DNA of 34,978 nucleotides from a bacterium (lineage in GTDB: Bacteria; Bacteroidota; Bacteroidia; Cytophagales; Cyclobacteriaceae), in the NCBI GenBank assembly GCA_024743255.1, contig JANSWY010000050.1, positions 1 to 34,978 of the forward strand, given 5' to 3'. Below, piece by piece: positions 23,515-30,709 of the stretch. Under the pieces are notes generated by a model. It was given only the letters and a program-made list of their open reading frames with translations, was not told the origin of the DNA and searched no databases. The position numbers and the translations under genes are program-made. Position 1 is the first letter of the stretch. Each line of letters begins with the position of its first letter.

Positions 23515-24705
23515 ATGATAAAATTGAGATACTTATTTTTAATTCTAATTACTGCCATGAGCATGCTCCAATCCTGCGTGGATGAAGGTGTTCTGGAGTT
23601 CCCGGATGAAGATGGGGAGCCTGCAGTAATTACTGAAAGTATTTCTCTGGTTACCTACCTAAATTACCTTTCAGAAGACAATAACCGAATTGAAGACGCA
23701 TGTTTTAAACTGGTTTACCCATTTGAGCTTGGTTTTAGTAATGGCATTAGTATTAGTGTTTCCAGTGAAGATGGATTAATTGAAGCAGTCAATGGCCAGA
23801 CATCTGGATTTTACATCTCAGGAGCAGAATTTCCAATAGTTGTTGATCAGGATAATACATTAAGTTTCATAGAGTCTGAAAATGAATTTGTAAGACTACT
23901 TTGGGAGTGTGATATCACTACATTCAGAGAAGAGTTGGAATATTCATATGCCCAATGCTATGAATTTGATTACCCATTTAATACTATTATCGAAAATGGG
24001 AGTGAAATAGAGGTTCCTAGTTTGGAGTTTCTAGGTGCGCTGAATGAGACTACCAGTGAATTGTATCAACCAAAGTTTGTTTATCCAATCACAGTCAACT
24101 TATTAGATGAAGGTACTTCAATTGATGTGAACAATGAGTATGACCTATACCAGATTATTAATGATTGTGAAAGTTGTCCAGTGCTGGAATTTGACATTGA
24201 AGAAGATCATACCTATACCTACATTTTCGAAGCTAATAAGGAATTACTTCGAGCGACTGATAGTTATGCGTGGTTTATTGATGATCTGCAAAAAGAGATT
24301 GATGGACCTGCGGTAAATGGAGATAACAAACTAATCAAACGGCTTCAGCCAGGGACTTACGAGATCTGCATGAAATCTCAAGGAACAGATTGCAATCTTG
24401 GTGTTGAATATTGCGAGACTCTTGTAGTTGAGGATGAGGGTTGTCCATTCTTATTCTATGAAGTAACGAGATTGGAAAACCGAGCTTTTCTTTTTGAAGC
24501 GGAGTTTCCAAGAATGAATGAAATCGATTATTGGTGGGTAGTTTACAAGAAAGGAATAGATCAGGCAATTGCGTATCAGCCAGACTCTGGACAAAACTTG
24601 TATGAATATTTCTTTGAAGAGCCTGGGACTTACTCGGTTTGTTTGGAGTATGAAGGTGAAGATTGTGATTTTGTCTGCTATTGCCAGGAGTTTTTTATAG
24701 AGTAA
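23515..24705 (+). CDS. Surface lipoprotein with duplicated YPF/YPI domain and two Ig/PKD-like repeats
   Basis: The 396-residue protein starts at MIKLRYLFL. An upstream in-frame ATG adds six residues before the signal peptide and is less likely. The lipobox is LQSC, Cys21. The N-terminal half contains two related units (about 63-132 and 148-218), each starting with Cys-x-x-x-x-YPF and ending with a Cys. The second contains FVYPITVNLLDEGTSIDV, a pattern I associate with uncharacterised marine Bacteroidota lipoproteins. The C-terminal half has two repeats (from Cys221 and Cys309) of the same four-Cys Ig/PKD-like type as the preceding gene, with W(F/V) and PGTYxxC strands. The shared repeat implies a common origin and probably a common role with the seven-repeat lipoprotein. 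No enzyme motif is seen. Confidence 0.75.
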   Translation: MIKLRYLFLILITAMSMLQSCVDEGVLEFPDEDGEPAVITESISLVTYLNYLSEDNNRIEDACFKLVYPFELGFSNGISISVSSEDGLIEAVNGQTSGFYISGAEFPIVVDQDNTLSFIESENEFVRLLWECDITTFREELEYSYAQCYEFDYPFNTIIENGSEIEVPSLEFLGALNETTSELYQPKFVYPITVNLLDEGTSIDVNNEYDLYQIINDCESCPVLEFDIEEDHTYTYIFEANKELLRATDSYAWFIDDLQKEIDGPAVNGDNKLIKRLQPGTYEICMKSQGTDCNLGVEYCETLVVEDEGCPFLFYEVTRLENRAFLFEAEFPRMNEIDYWWVVYKKGIDQAIAYQPDSGQNLYEYFFEEPGTYSVCLEYEGEDCDFVCYCQEFFIE

Positions 24706-24731
24706 GGCCTGCCGCCAAGGAACGGCAAGCC
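24706..24731. repeat. REP-like hairpin
   Basis: GGCCTGCCG (24706-24714) and CGGCAAGCC (24723-24731) form a GC-rich stem with one mismatch directly after the lipoprotein stop codon. No T run follows on either strand, so it resembles a repetitive extragenic palindrome more than a terminator. It is GC-rich in an AT-rich setting. Confidence 0.4.
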
Positions 24732-24744
24732 AAAAGGAAAAAGC

Positions 24745-25353
24745 TCATATGGTTACCACCTGATATCCAATTCCATTTTCAATTTCATCGGTTTCTATTT
24801 CCTGATAATATGTATTATCCAAGGTGTAGTACTCCATACCGTCAATTTCTTTTATTTCATACCCTTCTGGTATTGCATCTACTAAAGCTCCTTCAGGAGC
24901 ATCTACCACTTCGTATTCTTTACTATCAGGGACACTTTGGTAAAATGTACCATAATAATAGTAGTAGACTCTGTTGTTGAGAATTATCTTTCTTCTTGCA
25001 TTTGGTAAAGTCCTAATTCGCATTCCAACAACTGGTCTGGTAATTAGGTAACCAGTAGCTTCTTTTCTATAGTAGACTCCAGAATAGTATCTAAAAGTAA
25101 CACCATTGGCTACTATCACAATAGCATTTCGCGGTGGTGTTGTCACCACAGCCCTCCATCTTGGTAAACCTGCATACAATACATGCGCTCGTCTTGAAAC
25201 CCTCCTTTTAGCCTTTCTTACTTTTCTTTTTGCTTTTCTTCTTTGAACTTTTTGAACCCTTCTTTCCGCTACCTGAGCCTTTACTTCAGTGAAGACAGAT
25301 GGAATTGCAAAATCAACCATAAAAAGTGCGAGGATGATAACTATTTTTTTCAT
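24745..25353 (-). CDS. DUF6515-like exported protein
   Basis: The 202-residue protein has a signal peptide (to about VKAQ, 27) and then an extremely basic segment (about 30-56, alternating Arg/Lys with Ala/Val). A Tyr-rich region follows, with repeated short modules: VTFRYYSGVYYRKE, RVYYYYYGTFYQSV and MEYYTLDNTYYQEI, each followed by V..P.GA or similar. These YYYxxGTFY modules fit my recollection of the DUF6515 family of Bacteroidota secreted proteins, whose function is unknown. The basic segment suggests binding to an acidic polymer or the envelope, which is inference only. It is transcribed alone and converges on the lipoprotein genes. Confidence 0.75.
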   Translation of the reverse strand: MKKIVIILALFMVDFAIPSVFTEVKAQVAERRVQKVQRRKAKRKVRKAKRRVSRRAHVLYAGLPRWRAVVTTPPRNAIVIVANGVTFRYYSGVYYRKEATGYLITRPVVGMRIRTLPNARRKIILNNRVYYYYYGTFYQSVPDSKEYEVVDAPEGALVDAIPEGYEIKEIDGMEYYTLDNTYYQEIETDEIENGIGYQVVTI

Positions 25354-25417
25354 TGAACCGGAAGTTTATAGCGCTTAGATGCTATTCAAGTCTGAAGGTT
25401 TAATGAGGAGTCAATTT

Positions 25418-26164
25418 TTATTTGAAATAAATGATGATTGCACCAATAGCAGTGACTACCAGAATGAATCTTCTGAAAAGCTTTTCATTAATTTTCTTTA
25501 CAACCCGAACTCCAATGAGCATACCTATGATTACAGCTGGGATCAGATATAGATTAATTGTCAGGGTTTTCAACGTGATTGTTTCCCAGCTAAAAACATG
25601 AAAGGGTACTTTAAAAATGTTGATGAAAAGAAATAACCAAGCTGTGGTTCCTATAAAGTTATCCTTAGGTAATCGCATGGCCAGGAAGAAGAGATTAGAG
25701 AAAGATCCTGCAAGGTTACCAACCATTGTAGTAAAGCCTGCAGAGAGCCCCATTGTTCCTGCGAATGTCCAGTGTTTCGGAATAACTTTTGATTTTCTTA
25801 GGTCCCACCATATCATAATAATGACACTGATAAAAATGACAATCGCCATTCCCTGCTTAAATACTTCCTCATTTAAGTCTTTACCTGCAATTGTCCCCAG
25901 AATAACACCAATCATCATCCAGGGTAAAAGTCTGATTAAATATTTCCATTCCGCATGTCGGTGATAATAAAAAACAGCGAAGATATCTCCGGTTATGAGA
26001 AGAGGTAAGATGATTCCGGTTGATGCTTTCCCACCAAAAACAATGGCCATTAAAGCCACTACAACAATCCCAAATCCTTTAATGCCGGACTTGGACATTC
26101 CAATTATGAAACTTGAAAGTAGGGCAAAAGCCCAATGTAATAACGATAGTTCAGGAACACTCAC
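25418..26164 (-). CDS. TauE/SafE family membrane protein, shorter copy
   Basis: The 248-residue protein is a membrane permease-like protein with about eight hydrophobic helices and the family motif GMSKSGIKGFG in the first helix pair (about 22-32). It also has the half-repeat GFTTMVGNLAGSF near the middle. TauE/SafE proteins are proposed exporters of sulfite, sulfoacetate or related organosulfur anions. A GTG start at 26164 is chosen because it gives a normal N-terminus just before the first helix. A TTG nine codons upstream is less likely. It lies 36 bp after the longer TauE/SafE gene in the same direction, so both are probably one operon. The substrate is not predictable. Confidence 0.85.
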   Translation of the reverse strand: MSVPELSLLHWAFALLSSFIIGMSKSGIKGFGIVVVALMAIVFGGKASTGIILPLLITGDIFAVFYYHRHAEWKYLIRLLPWMMIGVILGTIAGKDLNEEVFKQGMAIVIFISVIIMIWWDLRKSKVIPKHWTFAGTMGLSAGFTTMVGNLAGSFSNLFFLAMRLPKDNFIGTTAWLFLFINIFKVPFHVFSWETITLKTLTINLYLIPAVIIGMLIGVRVVKKINEKLFRRFILVVTAIGAIIIYFK

Positions 26165-26200
26165 GGCGCAAATAAAGACAATGCGCCCCAATTATTCTCT

Positions 26201-27214
26201 TTATGTTACTTTTGAATTAATCAATTGTTCCCGGGTCTTTCTGGAATTTTTCATCACCGCAAAAGAAATCCAGAAAAAAATCGAAGATGCCAGGAATATG
26301 ATGGTATTGACAGGGCTGTGATCTATGAGTATCAATGTAAATAAAACTTCCAGACCAATTAGCACCAAAAGAATTCGTACAAGCTGCTTCGGTGAAATCC
26401 ATTTACAAATAATAGCACCCAAAGGAGCACCGAGTACAACAACAGGAGCAGCAGCGTACCAATAGTTAGTGACAGGATTGGTGAAATCTCCCAAAATAAA
26501 CTGATGAATAAATAATCCTGCAACCGCATTGATCGCCATAAGGATTACAGAATTTGGGGTAGCGGATTTCTCACATATTCCAAATAGAAGAACCATAACA
26601 GTAAATGAAACCACATCAATTCCATTTCCAACTAATCCAGAAATGACTCCACCACAGAATCCGGTTAATAGAAGAATGAACTTATCAGATTTACTCCAAT
26701 TGGTTAGATCTGTGATGTTACTATTTTGTCCTTTGTTTCGCTGAGACCACAAGACGATTCCAAATACACCAACCATGGATGAAAATATGATTTTGAGGGA
26801 TGTTGGATTCATTAATGGAAATAGAACTACAGCACCTAATAGTATTCCCAATATTCCTCCCAAGCTAATCCAAAGTATTAGTTTCCAGTTGACTTTAATT
26901 TTTAAGGCTACAATCATCAGAGAGGCTGATGTCATCCCAATGCTTTGGATTGCCAAGGAAAACATTTTGGCTTCATAGGGTGATATTTCAAGAACCTTTG
27001 TCATTACCGGGAATGCTACTGCACCACCACCCATGCTGGTTCCTCCAGCTACCATTGAACCAAATATCATTGTAAATGCGATTTCCCAATTCTCTTTCAA
27101 ATTGCTCAAAGCACTACCTGTTCCATGGATAAAAAACCATGTAATCCAGACAGCTGCAATAAAAAGAAAACTGATCACGCGTGCGTAATTAGTACGTGAG
27201 GATTTTCTGATCAC
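26201..27214 (-). CDS. TauE/SafE family membrane protein, longer copy
   Basis: The 337-residue protein has about nine or ten hydrophobic helices. After an N-terminal helix (13-30), the first half-repeat carries GSMVAGGTSMGGGAVAFPVMTK and the second GFCGGVISGLVGNGIDVVSF, the two glycine-rich signatures of TauE/SafE permeases. The C-terminus has an extra helix and a basic tail. The start is a GTG at 27214. The next ATG would delete the first helix, so GTG is retained. It precedes the shorter family member on the same strand. Two non-identical copies in tandem could form a heteromeric transporter or handle two anions; this is inference. Confidence 0.87.
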   Translation of the reverse strand: MIRKSSRTNYARVISFLFIAAVWITWFFIHGTGSALSNLKENWEIAFTMIFGSMVAGGTSMGGGAVAFPVMTKVLEISPYEAKMFSLAIQSIGMTSASLMIVALKIKVNWKLILWISLGGILGILLGAVVLFPLMNPTSLKIIFSSMVGVFGIVLWSQRNKGQNSNITDLTNWSKSDKFILLLTGFCGGVISGLVGNGIDVVSFTVMVLLFGICEKSATPNSVILMAINAVAGLFIHQFILGDFTNPVTNYWYAAAPVVVLGAPLGAIICKWISPKQLVRILLVLIGLEVLFTLILIDHSPVNTIIFLASSIFFWISFAVMKNSRKTREQLINSKVT

Positions 27215-27511
27215 AACTTTTAATTTTTTACCGACCTATTAATTAAAAGTGCTCGATTCTAGACTAAACAAGCCGTTTTTGATATTGTTTGGCTTGATTG
27301 AATAATATACTAACAGTTGTACGTAAATAAAACTTTTGAGATGCCATTTGTCGGTCCAACTGCACTTGGTAATTTCAATTCTGGCATCAATTTGGTAATG
27401 AATTCAAAAAATATTGAAAAAAAATTATGGAATTGTACAATAACTGCATCCTTATAATGTGAACAGGAATTCAAGAGCAATTCCAAATGAATATCAAAAA
27501 CCAAATTGAAA
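27215..27511. other. Divergent promoter region between the TauE/SafE pair and the hypothetical gene
   Basis: This AT-rich stretch of about 300 bp should hold the promoters of both flanking genes. I see no strong inverted repeat and no clear TTTG-N19-TAnnTTTG pair. An open frame on the minus strand (27504-27310) has no supporting features. Confidence 0.4.
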
Positions 27512-28066
27512 ATGACAGCTTTAAAAAATCAGACGGCCGCTACAACAACACAATCTGCGGATGAAGCTGCTGAGCTTGCAGCTGAAATCAATAACTATTT
27601 AAAAAGCTCCTACAAAAATAAAGTGAGAGCCAATTTGTCGGAAGATGTAACCGGGATTTATCAGGAGTTACCAGAAAGCGAACTGCTAATTCTGGAATCA
27701 GATGAGGGGAAATTTTTGGGGTCATTACATCTCGACAAGCCATTATATCACAGTACTTCAGAAGAAATAGGTGGAGTTCTTACTACTGTAGGTACGGTAA
27801 GCAAAGCATTCCACTTATTTTTTCATCTGTTCATAGATCATCAGCAAGTAATCGAAGAGGCTAAGCAGGAAGCTGCAATGTCATTTTTGAAGACTTCTGT
27901 ATTGGTGGAGGAGCGATTTTGCAGCGTGAAGTTCACACATGTAACGCCGGAAAATACTCCTTCACCGATGATCATTCAGAAGTTCAAAAAATTTCTGGGG
28001 ATTCCATACAAAGTAACCTACCATGTAGTCGCCTGGAAGTCGGAAAATATAAAATGTAGCAATTAA
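27512..28066 (+). CDS. Hypothetical protein, unknown function
   Basis: The 184-residue product starts at MTALKNQTAA. A TTG two codons upstream is in frame but not needed. There is no signal peptide. The first 35 residues are Ala/Thr/Gln-rich, ending in a helical AAELAAEINNYLKSSY segment. A central part has an alternating pattern that could form strands (LLILESDEGKFLGSLHL), then a hydrophobic stretch with several His (AFHLFFHLFIDHQQ, about 112-125). The C-terminal third ends in PYKVTYHVVAWKSENIKCSN. I do not recognise the family. It stands alone, followed by the second RNA element. Codon use looks like that of its neighbours. Confidence 0.6.
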   Translation: MTALKNQTAATTTQSADEAAELAAEINNYLKSSYKNKVRANLSEDVTGIYQELPESELLILESDEGKFLGSLHLDKPLYHSTSEEIGGVLTTVGTVSKAFHLFFHLFIDHQQVIEEAKQEAAMSFLKTSVLVEERFCSVKFTHVTPENTPSPMIIQKFKKFLGIPYKVTYHVVAWKSENIKCSN

Positions 28067-28135
28067 TATGACAGAAAGATGAAAAAAAATATGGGGGTAG
28101 GGGAATTATTTTTTAATTTGTCGTATTATTATAAT

Positions 28136-28206
28136 AACTGCCGCCTGGCAGTTTTGTGGACAGATGGTTGATGTAAAGCGGGTTACTTATAGCCCGCTTT
28201 CTTTTT
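28136..28206 (+). ncRNA. Candidate small RNA or leader RNA, copy 2
   Basis: AACTGCC (28136-28142) and GGCAGTT (28147-28153) form a perfect stem with a GCCT loop. The core GACAGATGGTTGATG at 28159-28173 is identical to copy 1, and an intrinsic terminator at 28175-28206 follows. The hairpin loops (GCCC in copy 1, GCCT here) and the order of parts match copy 1, while the stems differ in sequence, as expected for a conserved RNA fold. The next gene starts 79 nt after the terminator. Confidence 0.5.
28175..28206 (+). terminator. Intrinsic terminator of RNA element copy 2
   Basis: AAAGCGGG (28175-28182) pairs with CCCGCTTT (28193-28200) around a 10-nt loop, followed by CTTTTTG. Confidence 0.8.
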
Positions 28207-28284
28207 GTCCAATTTTCGGCAATTTTTCTTTCCAAAGTATCATTTTGACTGATAATAGTTATAATTTAGATTCATTCTAAGTCA

Positions 28285-29313
28285 ATGAAAAAGATAGCAT
28301 TACTTATATTGATCATTTCATATGCAACCATTGGGTTCTCCCAAAAAGGAAAAATTGGTCGATATGGTGTAAAAAATCTTTTCACACTGGATATTTATTT
28401 TCCGCCCAATTATGACAGCCTCAAATCACATAAAGTTGTTTACTTAAATGATGGTGAATCAATCTTCGGATTTAAGCCCGTGTTTGATAGTTTGATTAAC
28501 AATGGTATCACTTCAGAATTTATGGTTGTAGGTATTCATGCGGGAGAGAAACGGACGGATAAATATTTGCCCTATACTGATCAATGGATCATGAAAAATT
28601 GGGGCGAATACAATCCTTTTGCAGCAGCCTATTCCGAGGTAGTGATGAAAGGAATTGTGCCTTTTGTTGAGGATAATTTTAATGTGATTAGTTCAAAAGA
28701 TGGACGGGCAGTGTTTGGTTACTCCTTTGGTGGACTTCATGCGACCTGGATGGGTTTGAAGTATAGTGATGAATTTTCGGTCATTGGAGCATTTTCACCT
28801 TCTTACTGGGTTGCCAATTTTCAATTAATCAAAGAACAATCGAAGTTCCGAAACGATCAGAAGTTCTGGTTTGACATAGGTACAGCTGAATGGAATTACT
28901 ATATCCCTATGTTGGAGACTTTGGATACCCTAGGATGGGAACTCGGCAAAGACCTCTTTTATTATGAAGTGCCAAAGGCCAAACATGAGTTCAATGCATG
29001 GAAACAGCGGGTTGCATACCCTTTGATACTGTTTGTAGGAAAAAACCAAAACCTAGATGAGATTAAGAAATTGGAGCTATACAACCATTGTATTCCAAGT
29101 CAATCAAACCCTGGAACGATTTACAAAAGACTAAATCCGATAGTTACACTGAAAAATGGTCTAAAATATTCTCCTGTCGGTCAAGTGAATTTCAAAGTCA
29201 CGAAAGGTAAAGCTGAGATCAATGAAGATGGAAGCTTTATTAGTAATGATAATTTTAAGGTTTCTTATCAGTACAAAGGGTTTTCCGGGGAGAAGAAGGT
29301 GAGGTGTGATTGA
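28285..29313 (+). CDS. Secreted esterase-family alpha/beta hydrolase
   Basis: The 342-residue protein has a signal peptide (to about GFSQ, 20) and an esterase-D-type alpha/beta hydrolase domain (about 30-250). The nucleophile elbow is GYSFGG with Ser147. His234 in AKHEFNAWKQR is the expected catalytic His. The acid is likely Asp197 or Glu202 in FDIGTAEW. Relatives include enterobactin/ferric-enterobactin esterases, feruloyl esterases and antigen-85-like proteins, so the substrate is open. The last 85 residues (about 258-342) form an extra beta-rich domain with GLKYSPVGQVNFKVTKGKAE, resembling the Ig-like tails seen on secreted Bacteroidota enzymes. It lies just after the second RNA element. 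Confidence 0.85.
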   Translation: MKKIALLILIISYATIGFSQKGKIGRYGVKNLFTLDIYFPPNYDSLKSHKVVYLNDGESIFGFKPVFDSLINNGITSEFMVVGIHAGEKRTDKYLPYTDQWIMKNWGEYNPFAAAYSEVVMKGIVPFVEDNFNVISSKDGRAVFGYSFGGLHATWMGLKYSDEFSVIGAFSPSYWVANFQLIKEQSKFRNDQKFWFDIGTAEWNYYIPMLETLDTLGWELGKDLFYYEVPKAKHEFNAWKQRVAYPLILFVGKNQNLDEIKKLELYNHCIPSQSNPGTIYKRLNPIVTLKNGLKYSPVGQVNFKVTKGKAEINEDGSFISNDNFKVSYQYKGFSGEKKVRCD

Positions 29314-29372
29314 ACTAATGAATAATTTTCGTGTTTAAGTTGCAAGCAGGAATACAAAATTAATTCTCGTAA

Positions 29373-29915
29373 ATGAGTAAAATCATACAAATCTTTATCA
29401 TTACCGCACTGGTAATTGTTCAAAAGGAGTATTCTCAAGCTCAATGTTTCAAAAGAGGAATAAATGAAAGTGATTTAATAATTGATCAGCAAGTTCAACA
29501 ATTCTGTGCTGGAAATGAACATGCCTACCTGGTGAGCTTTATCAGCTATAATCACAATTCACATAACGCTCATCTAGTCAGCTGGAATGATCAAAGCGAT
29601 ATGAGTATCGTAACGGTCAGATTTCTACTGGGTCAGCAACAACTGAATGTTAGTGAGCCTACTGCCATTGATAATGATCACATTTCAACCTTTGAACAAA
29701 TAGCAGCAAATAATTCTGGAACCTCAGAGTACTTCACTTCATGCCTCAATACCTTCAGAATGGATCAGCCTTATCTTGTCAGAGTTTTGATCAAGGACAA
29801 TAAGACAGGACAAGAAAGCATCTACGAAATCAACTCGCTTTGTTTGGAGTCACTTCAGGCAAATTCAGAATTTCAGGATTTATACAAAGTCCTAGAGTAC
29901 TTACAAATCAAATAG
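29373..29915 (+). CDS. Secreted hypothetical protein
   Basis: The 180-residue product has a signal peptide (MSKIIQIFIITALVIVQ, cut near YSQAQ, 24). The mature protein starts with Cys25 but lacks a lipobox, so it is probably periplasmic or secreted. It holds four cysteines in the mature part (25, 45, about 124 and about 157), which could form two disulfides. It has a run of Asn/His-containing sequence (SYNHNSHNAHLVSWNDQ). No family is recognised. It lies 59 bp after the esterase gene in the same direction and may share its transcript. Confidence 0.6.
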   Translation: MSKIIQIFIITALVIVQKEYSQAQCFKRGINESDLIIDQQVQQFCAGNEHAYLVSFISYNHNSHNAHLVSWNDQSDMSIVTVRFLLGQQQLNVSEPTAIDNDHISTFEQIAANNSGTSEYFTSCLNTFRMDQPYLVRVLIKDNKTGQESIYEINSLCLESLQANSEFQDLYKVLEYLQIK

Positions 29916-29985
29916 CTTTCATGCACGCTCCTGCTAGCATTTCCGTTGACAAATTATGTAAAACAGAATACTAAGTGGTCACGAA

Positions 29986-30013
29986 ACTGTCAACAGTCAA
30001 CTGACAACAGTTG
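29986..30013. repeat. Short heptamer tract
   Basis: Four 7-bp units follow each other: ACTGTCA, ACAGTCA, ACTGACA and ACAGTTG. Together they are largely self-complementary. The tract lies between convergent genes and is unrelated in sequence to the heptamer tract at 21186. Confidence 0.55.
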
Positions 30014-30079
30014 CTAAAAGCGCTTCCATCAATTTACCACCAAAGTTCGACTTTCACCTATTCCACCTCGGACAAGCGA

Positions 30080-30481
30080 TTACCCAAACACCAACGGCTC
30101 AGGCTTCCTGCCAATAAACATCTTCTTATAAATATTCTCAGCCATTCTTTTCGCTCCGTCTTTTGCTAGTTTTGCTTTCTCACCTTTAAAGTGCTTGTCT
30201 ACATTCTCTTCAAAAATTTTGAACCACAATTCAAAATGAGCTGGCTCAAATCCGTTATCAAATCTTTTGTCAACTTCAATATGACCTTTTAATGGACTAT
30301 CCGGATACTTCCCATTGAAGAAAATCATGGATTCCCAATAATCAACAAATCGGGCTTGGTGATGATCCCAGTTTTTGACAGCTTCTGCGAAGAACCTACC
30401 CAGGTCTTTGTTTTGAAGGATTTTGATGTAGAATTCCTTAATCAATAGCTCTACATCTTCTCGTGTTTCAATGTCTTTCAT
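30080..30481 (-). CDS. Group III truncated haemoglobin
   Basis: The 133-residue protein is a small haem protein of the truncated (2-on-2) globin group III. It begins KDIETREDVELLIKEFY, the typical opening, then FFAEAVKNWDHHQARFVDYWESMIF, the B-E helix stretch of this group. PLKGHIEVDKRF (63-74) and EPAHFELWFKIFEENVD (79-95) follow, which carry His67 and His82; one of them is expected to be the proximal haem ligand. Group III globins are tied to peroxide or nitric-oxide handling or to haem-redox roles, without an agreed function. It is monocistronic and cytoplasmic. The length is normal. Confidence 0.93.
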   Translation of the reverse strand: MKDIETREDVELLIKEFYIKILQNKDLGRFFAEAVKNWDHHQARFVDYWESMIFFNGKYPDSPLKGHIEVDKRFDNGFEPAHFELWFKIFEENVDKHFKGEKAKLAKDGAKRMAENIYKKMFIGRKPEPLVFG

Positions 30482-30620
30482 AGCATAACTAGTTTAAATG
30501 AAATACAATGTTAGGAGTGTGTGAAAATCATTTTAATGAGAAGAATCATTTCATTAATTGATTCTGGTGGGTATAGCTCTGTAAATTTTATTTGACCAGG
30601 TCTAACGGTTCAGTTTGATA

Positions 30621-30650
30621 TTGAAAAATACCCAGAGTTGGGTATTCAAA
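30621..30650 (+). promoter_or_regulatory. Inverted repeat upstream of the radical SAM gene
   Basis: TTGAA-AAA-TACCC and GGGTA-TTCAA form a stem interrupted by a 3-nt bulge, with loop AGAGTT, 60 nt before the radical SAM start codon. It could be an operator or a leader hairpin. No T run follows. Confidence 0.45.
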
Positions 30651-30709
30651 AAAATGAATGGATTGCGGAAATTTAAAATACGTAATCTTAATCAATAATT
30701 TTAACTATT

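Noticed and set aside
27310-27504. A 64-codon minus-strand frame in the intergenic region before the hypothetical gene
   Set aside because: No signal peptide, domain, start context or promoter supports it, and it covers the likely promoter of the plus-strand gene.
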